The notes below the pieces were generated by a model. It had not been told where the DNA came from and did no database searches. It saw only the letters and a list, made by a program, of their open reading frames with translations. Both the position numbers and the translations under genes were made by a program. From positions 1,736,001 to 1,800,000 of the forward strand of contig JAFCMP010000334.1 in the NCBI GenBank assembly GCA_017506865.1: 64,000 bases of DNA, written 5' to 3'. Origin of the DNA: Tribonema minus (lineage: Eukaryota > Sar > Xanthophyceae > Tribonematales > Tribonemataceae). Below are positions 34,633 to 46,786 of the stretch, in pieces (the stretch's first letter is position 1; every line of letters begins with the position of its first letter).

Positions 34633-36632
34633 ACACTATATATAGGGGCAGTCAACATTCCAACACGCACTATTCACTTCACCAGCGCGGAATCAAATGC
34701 GGGCTTCTTTATCATGGTGCGCCTATACGCCTGGAGGTTCTCAGAGAACGGGCGCTGTCAACTTTCGTATCCGAGAGTGATGGCAGGGATTTGCTACTGA
34801 CCTAGTACTAGTAGGCCTTGAAAGGTCAGCACCGCGTGCTTGCTGCGCGAGCACCCGCAGCAGCGGCGTGCAACTGCAGTTATTATTGCACCGTCAGAGT
34901 TCATGCGCGTGTCTGCTAGCTGCCTTCCTCGCAAGCTCAAAAAGCCTCCTTTAACAGGCAGCTTTGCTTAGGAGCTAGCTCAGAGGCGCCCCTTCTGGCC
35001 GTGCATTTTACACAAGCGTGTAAGGGTGGCTGGCAGGCTTCTATATATGGCGAAAAGGGGGGAGGAAGGGGGGGGGGGGGGGTTCAGTGTTTCAGGGTCT
35101 GTTGTGTTCTGCTTTTGTCCACCTGGACATGCGGCAGCTTCAAGTTTTCCCACCGGCCTTATATTCCGACGCCACTCTTGATCTCTGCTGTCTTCAAGGC
35201 AGCATGCCGACAACCGGTTTGCAAGCCACTGGTTGATGACGTGTGTTCAGATTTTTTTCCAGCTTCAACTTGTGTGCTTACTGTTTTCGTTGCTTCTGTG
35301 GGCAAAACACTGTTTCTCTTCAAAAAGTTTGTCGAGTAAGATGTTGATCAGCTGCTTGAATTATTCATGATTCTACATGATTCTACATATCAAAGGCGCA
35401 CTCACATGCGATGACGGGTGGCCTGAGGCTGCCCTCCGTGGTGAAGGAACCACAAATGGTGACACCTTCACCGTATGCCTGGCACGTCTGCCCCGTCATA
35501 GCGATCACAGCTTTGTTGATGCTCTCGTTTTGACAGATCGTTTTTTGTGCACGCTGTGGGTGAGGGTGAGTGTAAGTCCTGGGTCTGTGTCGCTCATGTG
35601 CTTAGCTCAAAAAGCGCCATCTCGACAACTTAGGTGCAATTGAAAAGCTGGGTGCACACTCCCAGAAGAATGGGCTAATGAGTGGAGTTCTGTACAAAAG
35701 CAGCACCAGGTGCTCAACAGTAGAAGTATGTGAATGAATGCGCGATTGACAGCGCCTGGTCTGTCCAATGCCAACACCTGCCAGTCAGTAGGTTCCCCGT
35801 ATGGGGGGTGGGGGTTGGGGGATCTAGGTCAACGGCACTGTATTTTCTGCTGAGGAGTACTTCATTGGTTTTCAAAGTTTAAACTGAACACCTGAACTTG
35901 CATGAGCACATGTACTGTACAAGTAACTTCAATTATGCATCATGAAAGCACAGAATTGGTCAAAAGCAAGGATGTCCCTCGGGGCGTGTAGGCGCAGGAC
36001 GACACGGGGGCAATGACACGATTACAAGGACACCGCTGCAGCATATGAATATTCGCCCAAATGAGGACAGAGGTTGTCCGTGAGCACTCATAAATGTACA
36101 AGGGGTGCCCCAAGGGACGCTGAGGGTTTATTCCAATGCAGCAAGTTCGTCTGCTCTGCGCCCCAGACATGATGTGACATGCGCAATGAAAATCAGAGGC
36201 CGCTTGTGCTGTGTCATACAGGCGCGTACAGTATGAAAGCAGCGACGGGAATATAGTCTTCAAGAGCAGCACCTGTGTGTCATTGACATAGCATGTCGTT
36301 GCGCATGCGAGCTGACCCTAAGCACTCTGGGTTGCGCAGCCGCAACTCCAGGGGATGAGCGCTGCAGATCTTGAGGTACCACAACGACTCTGGGGTCGCT
36401 AGCTGCAGCCCATACTATGTACCACGCACCCCCCCGTCATGCTTGCTGGCTGCTCTACATTACCGGTTTGTGTCACAGTGGCGCCGCATGACGTCACAGC
36501 ACAGCATGCGGCGTGCATGGCAGCATGCAGGAGTTGCCCTACCAGGCACAACAAATGTGCAAGGAATATGGGAGGGGTCGAAGCAAGTGGCTCTGATCTC
36601 TCCCAAAGTCAGCCCTGGAACGCGCTACAATC
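34633..36632. other. No gene recognised
   Basis: 2 kb of mixed sequence with one G-run (about 35063-35082). No frame has a recognisable family or a consistent splice structure. Confidence 0.5.
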
Positions 36633-37129
36633 TCAACTGTACGGAGCGCTCTCTGGATCGCTGGCCATCAAAGGGTCATGCTCCCGGCTTGCCGCGCCCT
36701 GTCTGACAAATGAGGCTGCAGCACCTCTTTGACGGAGCTTCTCACGCCTTTCGACATACATGTGTAGTGGTGTAGGTACTACAGTAGCTGCGTCTGCAGT
36801 CTCATCTTTGCCCCGCCGGTGCTCGTGTGCCCACTGAAAAGAAGAGGGCATGATGCCATCGGATGGGGGCAGCAAAGGCCATTAATGACCCTTACAACCC
36901 TGCTCAAGTACCTTCAAGTACATCTCTTTCAGATATAACTGTTGTAGAGTATCTTGGCTGTCTCAGGCTGCTCCAAGAACATGCAGCAGGGCTGCAGTTC
37001 GCAAGCAATGCTTGAACCAGTAGTAGTGTGCGCTCAGTCTTGATCGGACCCTTCTGCTCACCTGCACACAGCCAGGATGTCAATGAGCTTTGGGTCAACA
37101 ACACTCAAAGCACAGCAAGCAGCAAACCC
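36633..37129 (-). CDS. Possible small multi-exon gene, unknown
   Basis: Three candidate exons are phase-compatible. The first, about 37062-37103, encodes VVDPKLIDILAVC with donor GTGAGC. The second, about 36921-36990, encodes SLRQPRYSTTVISERD. The third, 36633-36836, has acceptor TCTTCTTTTCAG and encodes WAHEHRRGKDETAD, PTPLHMYVERREKLRQRG and a short tail to stop. The last exon is the best supported: strong acceptor, 68 codons, charged protein-like composition. The outer limits and the first exon's start are guesses. No family recognised. Confidence 0.3.
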
Positions 37130-37750
37130 TTGAGCGGTGCATATGCGAGGCAAGTAGATCTGCCAGCTTCCCGCTGCACAGGGGCAGGTAGGTGCAGGGG
37201 TATGGTTTCATGGCCAGAGGTTGGCAATATGGGGCAGGGAATAATGCTGATGTTGCGCATGCCCCTGTGAGCAATGCAAGTGCCAGCACTTGACCATTTA
37301 TTGTGGTTCGAATGAGGGTGCCCTCGGCTGCAACAGATTAGTATGCATTGAGCGTTTAAATCTGCCTATGGCTAGTAGTTTGCACATGCCGTGTCCAGCT
37401 GTCAACAGCGGCAGCAGCAGCAGTAGCAGCAGCAGCAATCACTGTGCTGAAGCACTTCGCACGCCTGCCGCGGCCCCCTCAGATTCTGCCCCTCACTGAA
37501 GTGCGCACACCTTTCCTCACTCAAACCGGGGTAACCGGCAAGTGCCATGTCAAAGCACAGTGATGCAACTTGCCCAGCAGCTTCATTGCGCAGCCTGCGA
37601 CAGAATCATCACGTGTGATGTTGTGCAATGGCTTACACTAATGCACTGCCACACTACAGTAAACCGCTCAAATAACTGTCGGCGGCATGCCTGTGTAATG
37701 AAAGCACATCAAGCCAATGCACACCACTCACCATCATGTGGGTCTGCTGC

Positions 37751-37927
37751 CTAGGCAGCCTGCCTAAGGCGCTTAGCCCTCGCTGCGCGTGCCGCCCGGG
37801 CGGCTGGTCGCTGACCAGCGAGATCAGAGGGTGGCAGCAATTCATGCTCTTGTGCCAGCCTGATGATGACGTGGGCGGGCACAAAAAAGGACCACCGGTC
37901 TCTGTGGCCGATGTTTGCAGCATTTCC
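37751..37927 (-). CDS. Candidate C-terminal exon, unknown
   Basis: Follows the acceptor TTTATTATCAG. It encodes 58 residues, GNAANIGHRDRWSFFVPAHV through LAQEHELLPPSDL, and ends in an Ala/Arg-rich basic tail. It is markedly more GC-rich than its flanks, as other exons here are. No upstream partner exon found. Confidence 0.3.
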   Translation of the reverse strand, partial: GNAANIGHRDRWSFFVPAHVIIRLAQEHELLPPSDLAGQRPAARAARAARAKRLRQAA

Positions 37928-38460
37928 CTGATAATAAATCAAAAAACAAAGGGAGAAATACTGTTCTGAAACAGCTTTTCAATGCTATGACAAGCCTGTC
38001 CCATTACTCGCGCAGGTATGAGCATATCATATGTGCGTAGCAGCAAGCAGCATGAGTGCAAAATGGAGCGCGCAGGTGGTACAAACGTATGTAGCGACCA
38101 CAGCAAGTGGGTCGTACAGGTAGCAACCACAACTTCTTTGCAACAAACATCTTGCAGTGATGTTTTGTGCACACCACTGAGTGTTGCAAGCATTGATTCG
38201 CCTCCATGACTAATGATGACAAATGACAAAAGGGGGTCAATAAAGCTGGCAACCAAGTCTCCGGGCAATGACATGCAGCACGACACTGAAACTCGTCACT
38301 GCTACGGCCGGCAATACACTTCTAGTGGCACTTGGCACTAAGCATGGTGCCTGAATTCCCACGTCGCAGTGCTCAGAAGGTGGCCGTGCTGCGCACCAAG
38401 GCAGTCGGACCGGCTCAGCGCGCTCGCAATGAACCATACAAACACTTCAACAAATGAGTC

Positions 38461-38640
38461 ATGATGCGCACCTGTGAGGGAGGTGAGCCATCAAAGTGCC
38501 ACGCTGCCTCTGTGCGTGTGCCCGCAAACGTGCGAGTACCATAACAACAAACAAGTCATGGTGCGCACCTGTATTGTATGTGGGTCATTTGAGTGCAACC
38601 TTGCCTCTGTGTGTGTCCCCGCAAAAGTGCGGGTATCATA
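38461..38640. repeat. Two-copy tandem repeat, about 97 bp
   Basis: ATGRTGCGCACCTGT starts copies at 38461 and 38558. Both continue through TGCCTCTGTGTGTGT-like sequence to GCGRGTAYCATA. Confidence 0.75.
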
Positions 38641-39427
38641 GCACACCGCACCACCTGATGAGCTTGGCATGGCTGCACAACATGCACAGGAACAGACAAC
38701 ACACATGTGTCAAGCATGCTGCTTTGATAACGGCTGTTTGAAGAGATTACGTTGCTTGCAGTGCACAGGCGATGGCACCAGTGATCATGTTGCCAGACCA
38801 TTTTGCTGAGAAAAAAATGGCATTGGAAAAACCCTCTCTACTTTCATTTGTGTTTACTTGTGCTAAAGTGACATTATGTTGACCATGAGATATGCAGTTC
38901 AGTACAACAACGCCAAGTCGGTCAACACCAAGCAAGCAAACTGCAATTGAGACACATCAAGTGATGTGAGTATGTCATCATTGACTTCCAAGTTTGTTGG
39001 ATCTCAGACTCTTCGAGGTAATGGCCGCAAAACATTGACCGAAGAACATTTGCGCAGCTGGCCCTGTCCAGTATGACTGCAGATCACAGGGCACCTGCAA
39101 AACAAGCGCTAGCGCCACAAATGGACTACTGTAGAGCCGTGTTCAGCGCCAGCTGCTCATCATAATGGCATTGCACCACAGCAAATCAAAGGTCTGACTC
39201 TGCACGTTATCCCGGCTTCAGCGTTGACAATGCGAAAGTATCTGGGCATGTGCATCAGAGTGCAAAGAGAAAATTCTGCTTAACCAAAAGGCTCATGATC
39301 CTGGAAACTGCTGTAGCATTGTAGGCATCTCAAGGTATGCTCAGTCAGAAAAGCTTAAAAGCGGACAGCATCATGCCACGACATTGCAGGCAGCTGCGGG
39401 CGCATGCGCCGCGCAGGTGAACAAACC

Positions 39428-41661
39428 TCAGGTGAAGACGCGGCGAAATGTTGAGCTGTCCGCACGGCCATAGGCGCGCAAAGTCACCTCGTTGGCGATA
39501 CAATCGACAACAACCGCTCCTACAGACCTCGTAGAGTTGGCGTGAGGAAAACTGGTGTGTGAGCTGCGTTGCAGCCATACACCAGTAGTTGAGGACCCCG
39601 GCTCTGCAGGTGGGGTAGGCGCAGCCTCGCCGCGAGGGGACCAGCTGTTCCACGCCAGCAGCGCTTACACCTCACTGTCAGGCAATAGCAAAAAACTGTT
39701 TCTACAGAACAATTTCGATAAAACTGGTCATGTAAGGGTAAGAGCACGTGCAGCTCAGTGCGCTGTTGCATGGACAACAAATTGCATATTTGCAGTATAT
39801 GACCATTTCCTGTGCACAGCATGGCACCCGTGCACCTGTCACAATGCAAGTCACGCACGTATCGCTCACCTCCGTGGTAATCACTTGCTATCTCTTCCAA
39901 GGTTGTGGAGTAGCCCACGATGTCACCAAAGCTCGTTACAGGTGTTGCTGACTCCAGATGTTCCTGCACTTGCTTGAGGAATCCTACAAACATCACCGCT
40001 CGGCCCAGGGCCGGTTGATTGCATGACAGGTTCAACGAAGGTCCAGGCGGCCCTGCAAGAGCCAACAAAACGAAACACTGTCTGCCTCACTTGGTGTACA
40101 ATAAGTCGACAATGACAGCATTGACCAGCGCAGATGCACTAAGTGCCATGGAGTGAATCATGCAGTTAGCTGAGTTCGAATTAGTTCATGGTATCAAGTG
40201 CAGTGGGTTTTTGTAATCAAATCCTACAGCAAGAGCATGGGATTTACGAACAGGTGCAGAAGTGTACAAAAGTGTACAAGATTGATGAATTTACTATGAT
40301 GGGCCACATTTTATTTGTTGTTGTTTTTATGTCGCAATCTGATAGGATCCCCTACAACCTGCTCTAAAGAAGGCAACAATTTTTTACTGACATGTGCCGC
40401 ACAACCGCCACATATGACATTGTTCACTATATGTCGTAAAGCACATGAAGTGACGATAGGCAATCTCGCAATGGTTATTAAGCACCCATCCGGAGGCTTT
40501 GAAGCGCTCTCAGACCCCACGCATGGCGTTTGCAGGCTCGCATGATCTGCCGACAGAGTAAAACAGCACAAACAGCATCTGACTCAACAACTAACACAGC
40601 ACAAACAGCGTCTGACTCAAGTACAGTCAATCGCAAACACTTTAGCTGCAGCTGCCTTTGTTGATGCTGCGGAACTGCTCGCCAACAAAACAGCAACAGC
40701 AGCGGCAGAGTAGTAGCATACACTAATTCTTAGCTTGACCGCCCCGCTGTGAAGCGTTGCGATCAACAGCAAGCATGCCTGGGTTCACAGTAAAATCAGT
40801 GAGACGTCAAGCCATGCTATGATAGATACCAGACACAACAATCAAGGACCAGCGGCAGCAGTTACTGCGGTAGCGGTGGCCACAAGCTGAAGGAAGGCAA
40901 CATTTGAAAGCACTATTTGAATGTCCGATCGCAGCTTTAAAAAGCCACAACTTGTCCAACGCTATAAGGCAACTGTGCACAACTGCGCAGCATTTCGCAT
41001 GCACACTCAGGCTGTATGAACTGGCAAAGTAAATTGTACTACAATACAGTTTATTCGGACGCATGCTGTGTGCCATTACGCAAGCATCATGCATGACAAC
41101 GATCTCCAACGGTGTAACGTCCAATTGGCCAGCTTTAGCTGAAGCCCCAACTCTGTAAAAGGCACAGGGCAGTTACTTACCTAAAAAAACGCAGGCTGGT
41201 GCTCCAATGTGGTGCTCCAATATGCATGTGCATTGGCATAAACTAGACTGCCATTAATCAAATCTTTGCACTAGTGAAGCTTCAAACTTGCAAATGAATG
41301 CCAATGGAGCAACAGCCCATAGCTCACCTTGAAGGAAGGCGATGTCTTTGTCGATTGACTCGCACAGGAACTTCAATGGTTTGCCCCATGCAGTCATGGT
41401 CAGCAGTTCCTTGGTGCTGGAATCGCGCACGACATGCGCTGCAGTAACGCAGAGGCTGTCACCGGTTATCCTCACAATTGACCCAATGGTTTGTATTGGC
41501 ACTTTCTTCTTGCGCTTGTTTCTCCCTGTCCCCTTTGTGACGATCTTGACCTCCCTGATCACGCCAAAGCGCGTGTGCACGCTTTCCAGGTTTTTGCCGT
41601 CATAATGCGTGAGCGGGTGACGAAATTCTGGAAGAAGGCGCAGGCATGATGCAGCAATCAT
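39428..41661 (-). CDS. Small trypsin-like (chymotrypsin-fold) protease
   Basis: Three exons: 41328-41661, 39870-40052 and 39428-39603, 230 aa in the preferred model. Phases are consistent. Exon 1 has the catalytic-His motif GDSLCVTAAHVV and the catalytic-Asp motif SIDKDIAFLQ. Exon 2 continues with PSLNLSCNQPALGRAVMFVG, the usual P-x2-G-x-x-V-x-x-VG strand after the Asp. For exon 3 two acceptors keep phase. At 39603 (good pyrimidine tract) the Ser region reads HGEPGSSTTGVW. At 39519 it reads YHGGAVVVD with no Ser. Neither gives a clean GxSGG, so activity is doubtful or the model is incomplete. Upstream, CTTCTTCCAG inside codons 8-12 could be an acceptor, so the start may lie further 5'. A Lys/Arg-rich loop (GRNKRKKK) precedes the His strand. 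Codon use is less GC-rich than in the other genes. Confidence 0.6.
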
Positions 41662-42740
41662 TGAAGGAGTGTTACCACGTCAATGCCGGTATAAGAAAGA
41701 ATAAGGTCCAAAAGGCACAACCACAAACATGTTCATCTTGCAGCCGTCGTGATGCCAGATGATGCGTGCTGGTACTTATTTGCTTGAATAATGCTACGTT
41801 CAAAGCAGAGAGCTGAAATAGTGAGCGTTCATCAAGTACATGTGATTCCGCCAGGCTCCTGGTACCTTTAAAGGCAGTGACACGTTACCATGTCACGAAC
41901 CGGAACACGACTTGAGGACCCAGGCCCGGGGCACTGACTCCAATCGATATAGCTGTTTTTTTAAACACAACCATATCAATCGGAGGACCCCAGAACCGGA
42001 CACAGGCTTCAATGACATTGACAGCTGCTTGACAATCATGAGATCAATTGAAGCAGACAAACAGAAAGTCAGAAGAGAGTGTATGGAACGCTTTCATTGA
42101 CTAGTTGCAAATATGTGGTGTTCTGAGCCGAAACCCGCTCAGTCGAACGCTTCAGCGGAACGCCTTCGGCTGAGCCGGCAAGCCGGTGAAGCCGGTCGGT
42201 CAGGTCAACCGGCCAGCTTTCACTTTTCCCACTTCTGGGCCTCTGCAGTTGAAGATGGCTTTCAACATGATGGCCAGCATACTGACACTCTCACAAGAGT
42301 GAGGCGCAGGCAGTAGCCAGCCTTCTCTCTAAGGCTGCCCTGCACATTCGAATGGCAGTTAATGGGGAAGGAAACTTGAACTTCACGAGAAATGGTGTGG
42401 TGTGGTTCAGGCGATGATGTTTGCTATGCTGATGATGCTGCCAGAAGAATCAGTATACCACAGGAGACTTGGAAGCCTAGCTACTGTTGTGTGCTCACGC
42501 CGAGAGCTTTGATCTCACGCATCGCATGGTGGCGTGTGACCACGGAAAGTTGAACTCTCGAAACATGGCGCATGGCGCTGTGTGTGTGTGTGCTGTGTCG
42601 CATTCGACGATTCAACCAGTGGGGCACACGCAGAAGTGTATCACTATTCCTGCCTGACACAAGCTGGCAACTTGCGACCAACACGAGGATTAAGCTCCTG
42701 AGAAAATCCCAAGATCTGACAGTCAGAACTAAGCCGATAC
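41662..42740. other. Interval with CCGG-rich repeat patch
   Basis: No gene recognised. At 42160-42220 short AGCCGG units recur, and similar units reappear at 43330-43400 beyond the MITE, so the MITE may sit inside an older repeat. Confidence 0.45.
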
Positions 42741-43324
42741 AGCGAGGGCTTCAATATAAGAGCGGGTCCGTCCCGCCAACTTCACCGTTCTTATACCATG
42801 ACCGCTCTTATATCGTCGTTGGGCTTCACTAGGGTTGGGGTACACCCTACTTAGTCTAATCCTAACCCTAGTCCTAGGGGTTAAAAAAATAGGAAGGTCC
42901 CGCCAGCCCCACAGCTCTTATACTGTGACCGCCCTTATATCTTCCTTGAGCTTAACTAGAGTTAGGGCAAAATCTAGGCTAATCCTAACCCTCATACTAG
43001 GGTTTGAAGCAACCAAGTAGGGTTAAAGTACCAGGAGTTGAAGTTAGCTTCGAAATTAAGCCGAAGCAACCGCACAGCAGCTGTGGCTGCAGTGCCGAGC
43101 GCATGTTGTTGTCATAAGGAAGTTGCTGATCATGATTTTGGCACACAGCTCCGCCGTCATGCATCGATTGTGAAGCGGGTGGTAGGTGGATACTATGTAA
43201 GAGCGGTCAGCCCCGAGCTGCACCAAACCGCTCAGATATCGACCAGCTCCGTGTTGAGCCGTTAGACCGCTCTTATACTGTGACCGCTCTTATATCGAGC
43301 GCTCTTATATTGTAACCTTCGCTG
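42741..43324. mobile_element. MITE-like element, TA target-site duplication, family copy 1
   Basis: 584 bp flanked by TA on both sides. The 5' end begins CAGCGAGGGCTTCAATATAA and the reverse complement of the 3' end begins CAGCGAAGGTTACAATATAA. The motif ATAAGAGCGGTC recurs several times inside, near both ends. There is no transposase frame, so it is non-autonomous. A CAG start, TA duplication and TATAAGAGCG-like termini resemble pogo/Tigger-type elements; that assignment is inferred. Confidence 0.85.
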
Positions 43325-43560
43325 TACGCCATAAGCCGGCAATAAAGCCGGCAAGCCGGTAGCCTTGTCTCCACCGGCTAAGCCGGTGAAAGCCGGGCGG
43401 TGAGCCCTCACTCGAGCCAGATCCCGCTGGGACTGGCTCATGACGTTCAATATTTGGGACAGCGTTCTGTAGCATCTTCAAAGTACTTCAAGTATTTGGC
43501 TTTGGTACCATGTAGTAACATGCACACAGAATTCTTTCGACTACTGTGGATACGATGGCA

Positions 43561-43680
43561 CTGTTTGACTCGTGGCCAATGACTGCAGCAGCGGCGACCA
43601 CGATTATTGGTGGAAGGCACTTGCGGTTAAAAGCCACTCTTTGTCACCTAGAGCTCAACGATATTTTGATTCGTTTCCAT
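43561..43680. repeat. 120-bp interspersed repeat, copy 1
   Basis: Begins CTGTTTGACTCGTGGCCA and ends TTTTGATTCGTTTCCAT. A second copy about 90% similar by eye lies at 49510-49626 in the same orientation, in an IspD intron. Confidence 0.85.
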
Positions 43681-43810
43681 GTCCATTTAGTAAGGGACGC
43701 CTGATTGCAGCAGTGTGTGGTTGCAGCAATCGTGTGAGTACTTGGTGACTGAAGTTTTGTTGTAAATGCACTTGGTGACGGTTTACCGGGGCATTGCTGT
43801 CTCTGTCCCC

Positions 43811-44030
43811 ACAAGAGTCAGGAGCAGCCCTGAGTGATCCGGCCATCAACTTGTTGAACCATTATCAAATAAGGAGCAGCCATATGCTTCTATTAGTGCA
43901 CAAGCACAGAAACAAGAAGTCACCACAAGACTCAGAGCAGCCCTGAGCTGATCAAGCCATCGATCACTGATTGAATAAGGAGCAACCACATGTGTTCTGT
44001 TGACAGTGTACAAACATGAACAAAATCGGC
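43811..44030. repeat. Two-copy tandem repeat, about 114 bp
   Basis: Copies start ACAAGAGTCAGGAGCAGCCC (43811) and ACAAGACTCAGAGCAGCCC (43925). Both run through AATAAGGAGCARCCA and end at an AAACAWGAA-like block. Confidence 0.75.
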
Positions 44031-46479
44031 TTACTGCTGCTACAGAACACGCTGGTGCCTTTTATTGCATGCGTCATGTCAGGAGAAGCTGGAACCTGCT
44101 GATCAGCACATGCATGCCAAACAGCGAACTGACATATGGTCTAAATACACGTGCATCAGAGAAGTGTGGCTTACAGAATGACCCTTGACCAGCAGATTAG
44201 ATTTTTGCTAACATGTGCCCCAAAGCTGTGCAAGCCGTTGTGCACTGTGTGTGCGAGACCTTTCAATGAAATCTGTGACTGTATCAGTATTGGCCAACTG
44301 CGATGAGTGTGTACCAGAAGATGAATTTGACTGATGTTTTTGCTGTTTGAGGCTGTTTTGACCGCTTTGTACAGACCAACAACTGGAATCTTTTGTTATT
44401 GTTTCAAAAAGAAGACCTCATTGTGTCTCGTTGAGTGAATGGTAAACGTTGAGTCCAGTAAACCTTGAGTTCAGTCTCACTGTAATTGTAGTATGCATAC
44501 AGCTCAGAACCTGTCAAGCATTGAGGGAACATGCTGCAAAGTCCCCCAATGCAGCACAAAGCAACAACATGCATGGACTGCTTATATACTGCTTGTACGT
44601 AGGCAGATGTATGGCATGCTGAACATTACAACATTGTGCCCAAAACCACAAGTTGATGGCACCTTTGCTCCACCCCCAAAAAAGCTACAAAAATAACATA
44701 CTTGTCAATACATCTAAGTTGGCCATTTCTGGACAGTTTAGTAAAAGGCTACAACATGTTCACCAGGTAACACACAGGGCAAGGTTGATGCGTCCCTGCT
44801 CTCAACTTTTGATTGGTGGCCGAAGCTTGCAGTACAGAGAGTTGTTGGTAAACTCCTGGCCATACATCAGCCATTGTCATCACCCGTTGAGTCGCCCCTC
44901 ACGTTTAATCGCTAGCATGTTTGACATTATTGTTGTTGATGCTCAAAACGTCTGAAAAAGCGTTTTGTGGCACAGAGAGTGTGCCGCAGAATCTGCAGTG
45001 CGCAGCACACCAAAGCATTGAGGTCGCCGTGGCACAAAGAGCCTGACTTGCTAAGCATACAACAACGTACAACCTCTTTGCTGTTGCTGTATTGTGAGAA
45101 CATCCTATGCACATCACATGCATGTATTGTGCCTTGCTCAACTTTACGAATGATTAACTTGTCCATGGATAAATTCGTTATCCAGCAAACAACTGATGAA
45201 TTTGTGATACTGGTTCCAGCGGCGCTACCTGTTACAGTAGCAGCTGCTGCAGCAACTCCATTTAGGGTCGCTCACAAGCTGTGTGATGACGTGAAAAAAA
45301 TACATTGCGGGCGATCCATCAAAGCTTGCAGCTTTTATCACCTGCTTCTGCTTCAGCCTCTGATGCACCGCCACCAGCCATAGCTGCACCTCTGAGACGG
45401 TGACCTGCAGGCAGTACGGAGACACGAAAGGGTTCCGCAGCAGCAGAGCGTTTGTACATGCTGCAAGCGATGCGCGTTTACCTCATGTGCTCACACAGAG
45501 GGCAACTCCGTTTGCTATTGGAACAGGAAGTTGAATCGGCAAGAGGAGATATGATATGCACATCAAGAATATACTCAACTTCAGTGTTGCTCATATAATG
45601 GTTTATTGACAGAAGAAGCCATTGGAGTTTGGGACAATGCTCCTCATACTTTCAAGAAATTCTTCAAACCTGACCCACTAGCACTAACAGTCTACGCACT
45701 GCAGTGAACACATCCACCGACTTTGCGGCAAGTACAGTTCTACAGCAACTAAAGCATTCACACAAATGCACGGCGTTTGTGGCAACCCCAGTTTTACAGC
45801 GGTGAAAGTAATGTGGGCAAGGGATAATGCACCACGCATATCTGCAAAAGGGGATATAATCTTACTCTATTTGATGCACAAACTTCAAGAAAATTATCAT
45901 CACAAGCCCCCCTGAGTAAAATGAAGGATCCACGAGCTTTGCTGCAACTTCAGTTCACCAAGTAGATGACTGAAACAGCAATAAATGCATCAGCAGACTA
46001 TGTGGCACCCTCAGTTCTACAGTGACAGAAGCGTAGCAGGCGAGGAATGAAGCTCCCCAGATTGAAACCAACAAAATGCTACTTCTACATCAGAGCCACA
46101 AACACTACAACAGAAAGTATGCAGAAGCAAAAACTACAACTATCCGTCCACTCATCTTGTGGTAGCTTCTACAGCGGCAATAGCATGTTAGGCGAGAAAC
46201 GATACACCTCTTATGTTGGCAACTGCACCTAAGATGATGTGCTAGCTGCTCTTCACACATGAGCGATGCGTCAGGCATGAGTGGCTGGCAGTGGTAATGT
46301 GCCCTGGCACTTTGACCTGGTGTGATGAGTGCAGCAGGTATGAGCGACCCTCACCTGCTACAAACCTGCAGACTTCAACTTAGCAGTCAATACCATCGAA
46401 TGTCGTGCTTGCCTGGCAATGCCTTCTTGAACACATTTGTCATGCCAACACAACGTCCAGCAACACAGAGAACACACAC
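44031..46479. other. Gene-poor low-GC interval
   Basis: No conserved gene. About 45340-45410 (minus) holds an acceptor-flanked segment that could be the next exon of the PB1-like gene. Around 45640-46030 loosely repeated TTCTACAGYRRC motifs suggest a decayed tandem repeat. Confidence 0.4.
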
Positions 46480-46747
46480 CTGTTTTGGGCCTCCGGTACA
46501 AACGCAGCGGCTCCCCAGCGGCGAGGCGCGCGTGGCACTCACGTGCCCACTGAAGCTCTGTGTCATCCTCCACGCGGACAAACTCTTCGTCATACTTATA
46601 GGCCAAAGTGAAGGTGAGTTCGGGCAGAACTCGCACTGCCGCTACAGCTGCTGCCAGCAGCTCAGAATATGGCCTTTCCACCGAATTCAGCAGTATCTCT
46701 GGGTAGGTGTCTGCCAGTGACACCAAGACATGATTGGCCTCGTCCAT
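46480..46747 (-). CDS. PB1-like domain exon of an unidentified protein
   Basis: Begins at ATG 46747 just inside a CTGCAG acceptor-like site and ends at donor GTGTGT (phase 1), 89 codons. After a helical stretch (PEILLNSVERPYSELL) it reads LTFTLAYKYDEEFVRVEDDT, then LQWARECHARLAAGEPLRLY. This fits the PB1 pattern of a beta strand, an acidic OPCA-like turn and a final Leu/Arg strand. PB1 domains mediate heterodimer scaffolding. Upstream exons are possible, because the Met may be internal. Downstream, 45387-45408 is phase-compatible but weak. Confidence 0.5.
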
Positions 46748-46786
46748 GCCTGCAGGTGCATGGTGACGGCAGCAAGTGGCGTGCAC

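Noticed and set aside
34980..35213. Minus-strand frame around the G run at 35063
   Set aside because: Pro-rich because of the homopolymer; no motif and no splice partner.
38000..38740. Possible CRISPR-like array suggested by the repeated GCGCACCTGT blocks
   Set aside because: Only two copies with diverged 97-bp units and no spacers of even length; a simple tandem duplication in a eukaryote.
45225..45425. Minus-strand exon joining the PB1-like exon (VSEVQLWLVAVHQRLKQKQ or the shifted frame)
   Set aside because: Two frames are equally possible and neither has a recognisable domain, so it is mentioned only as a weak candidate.
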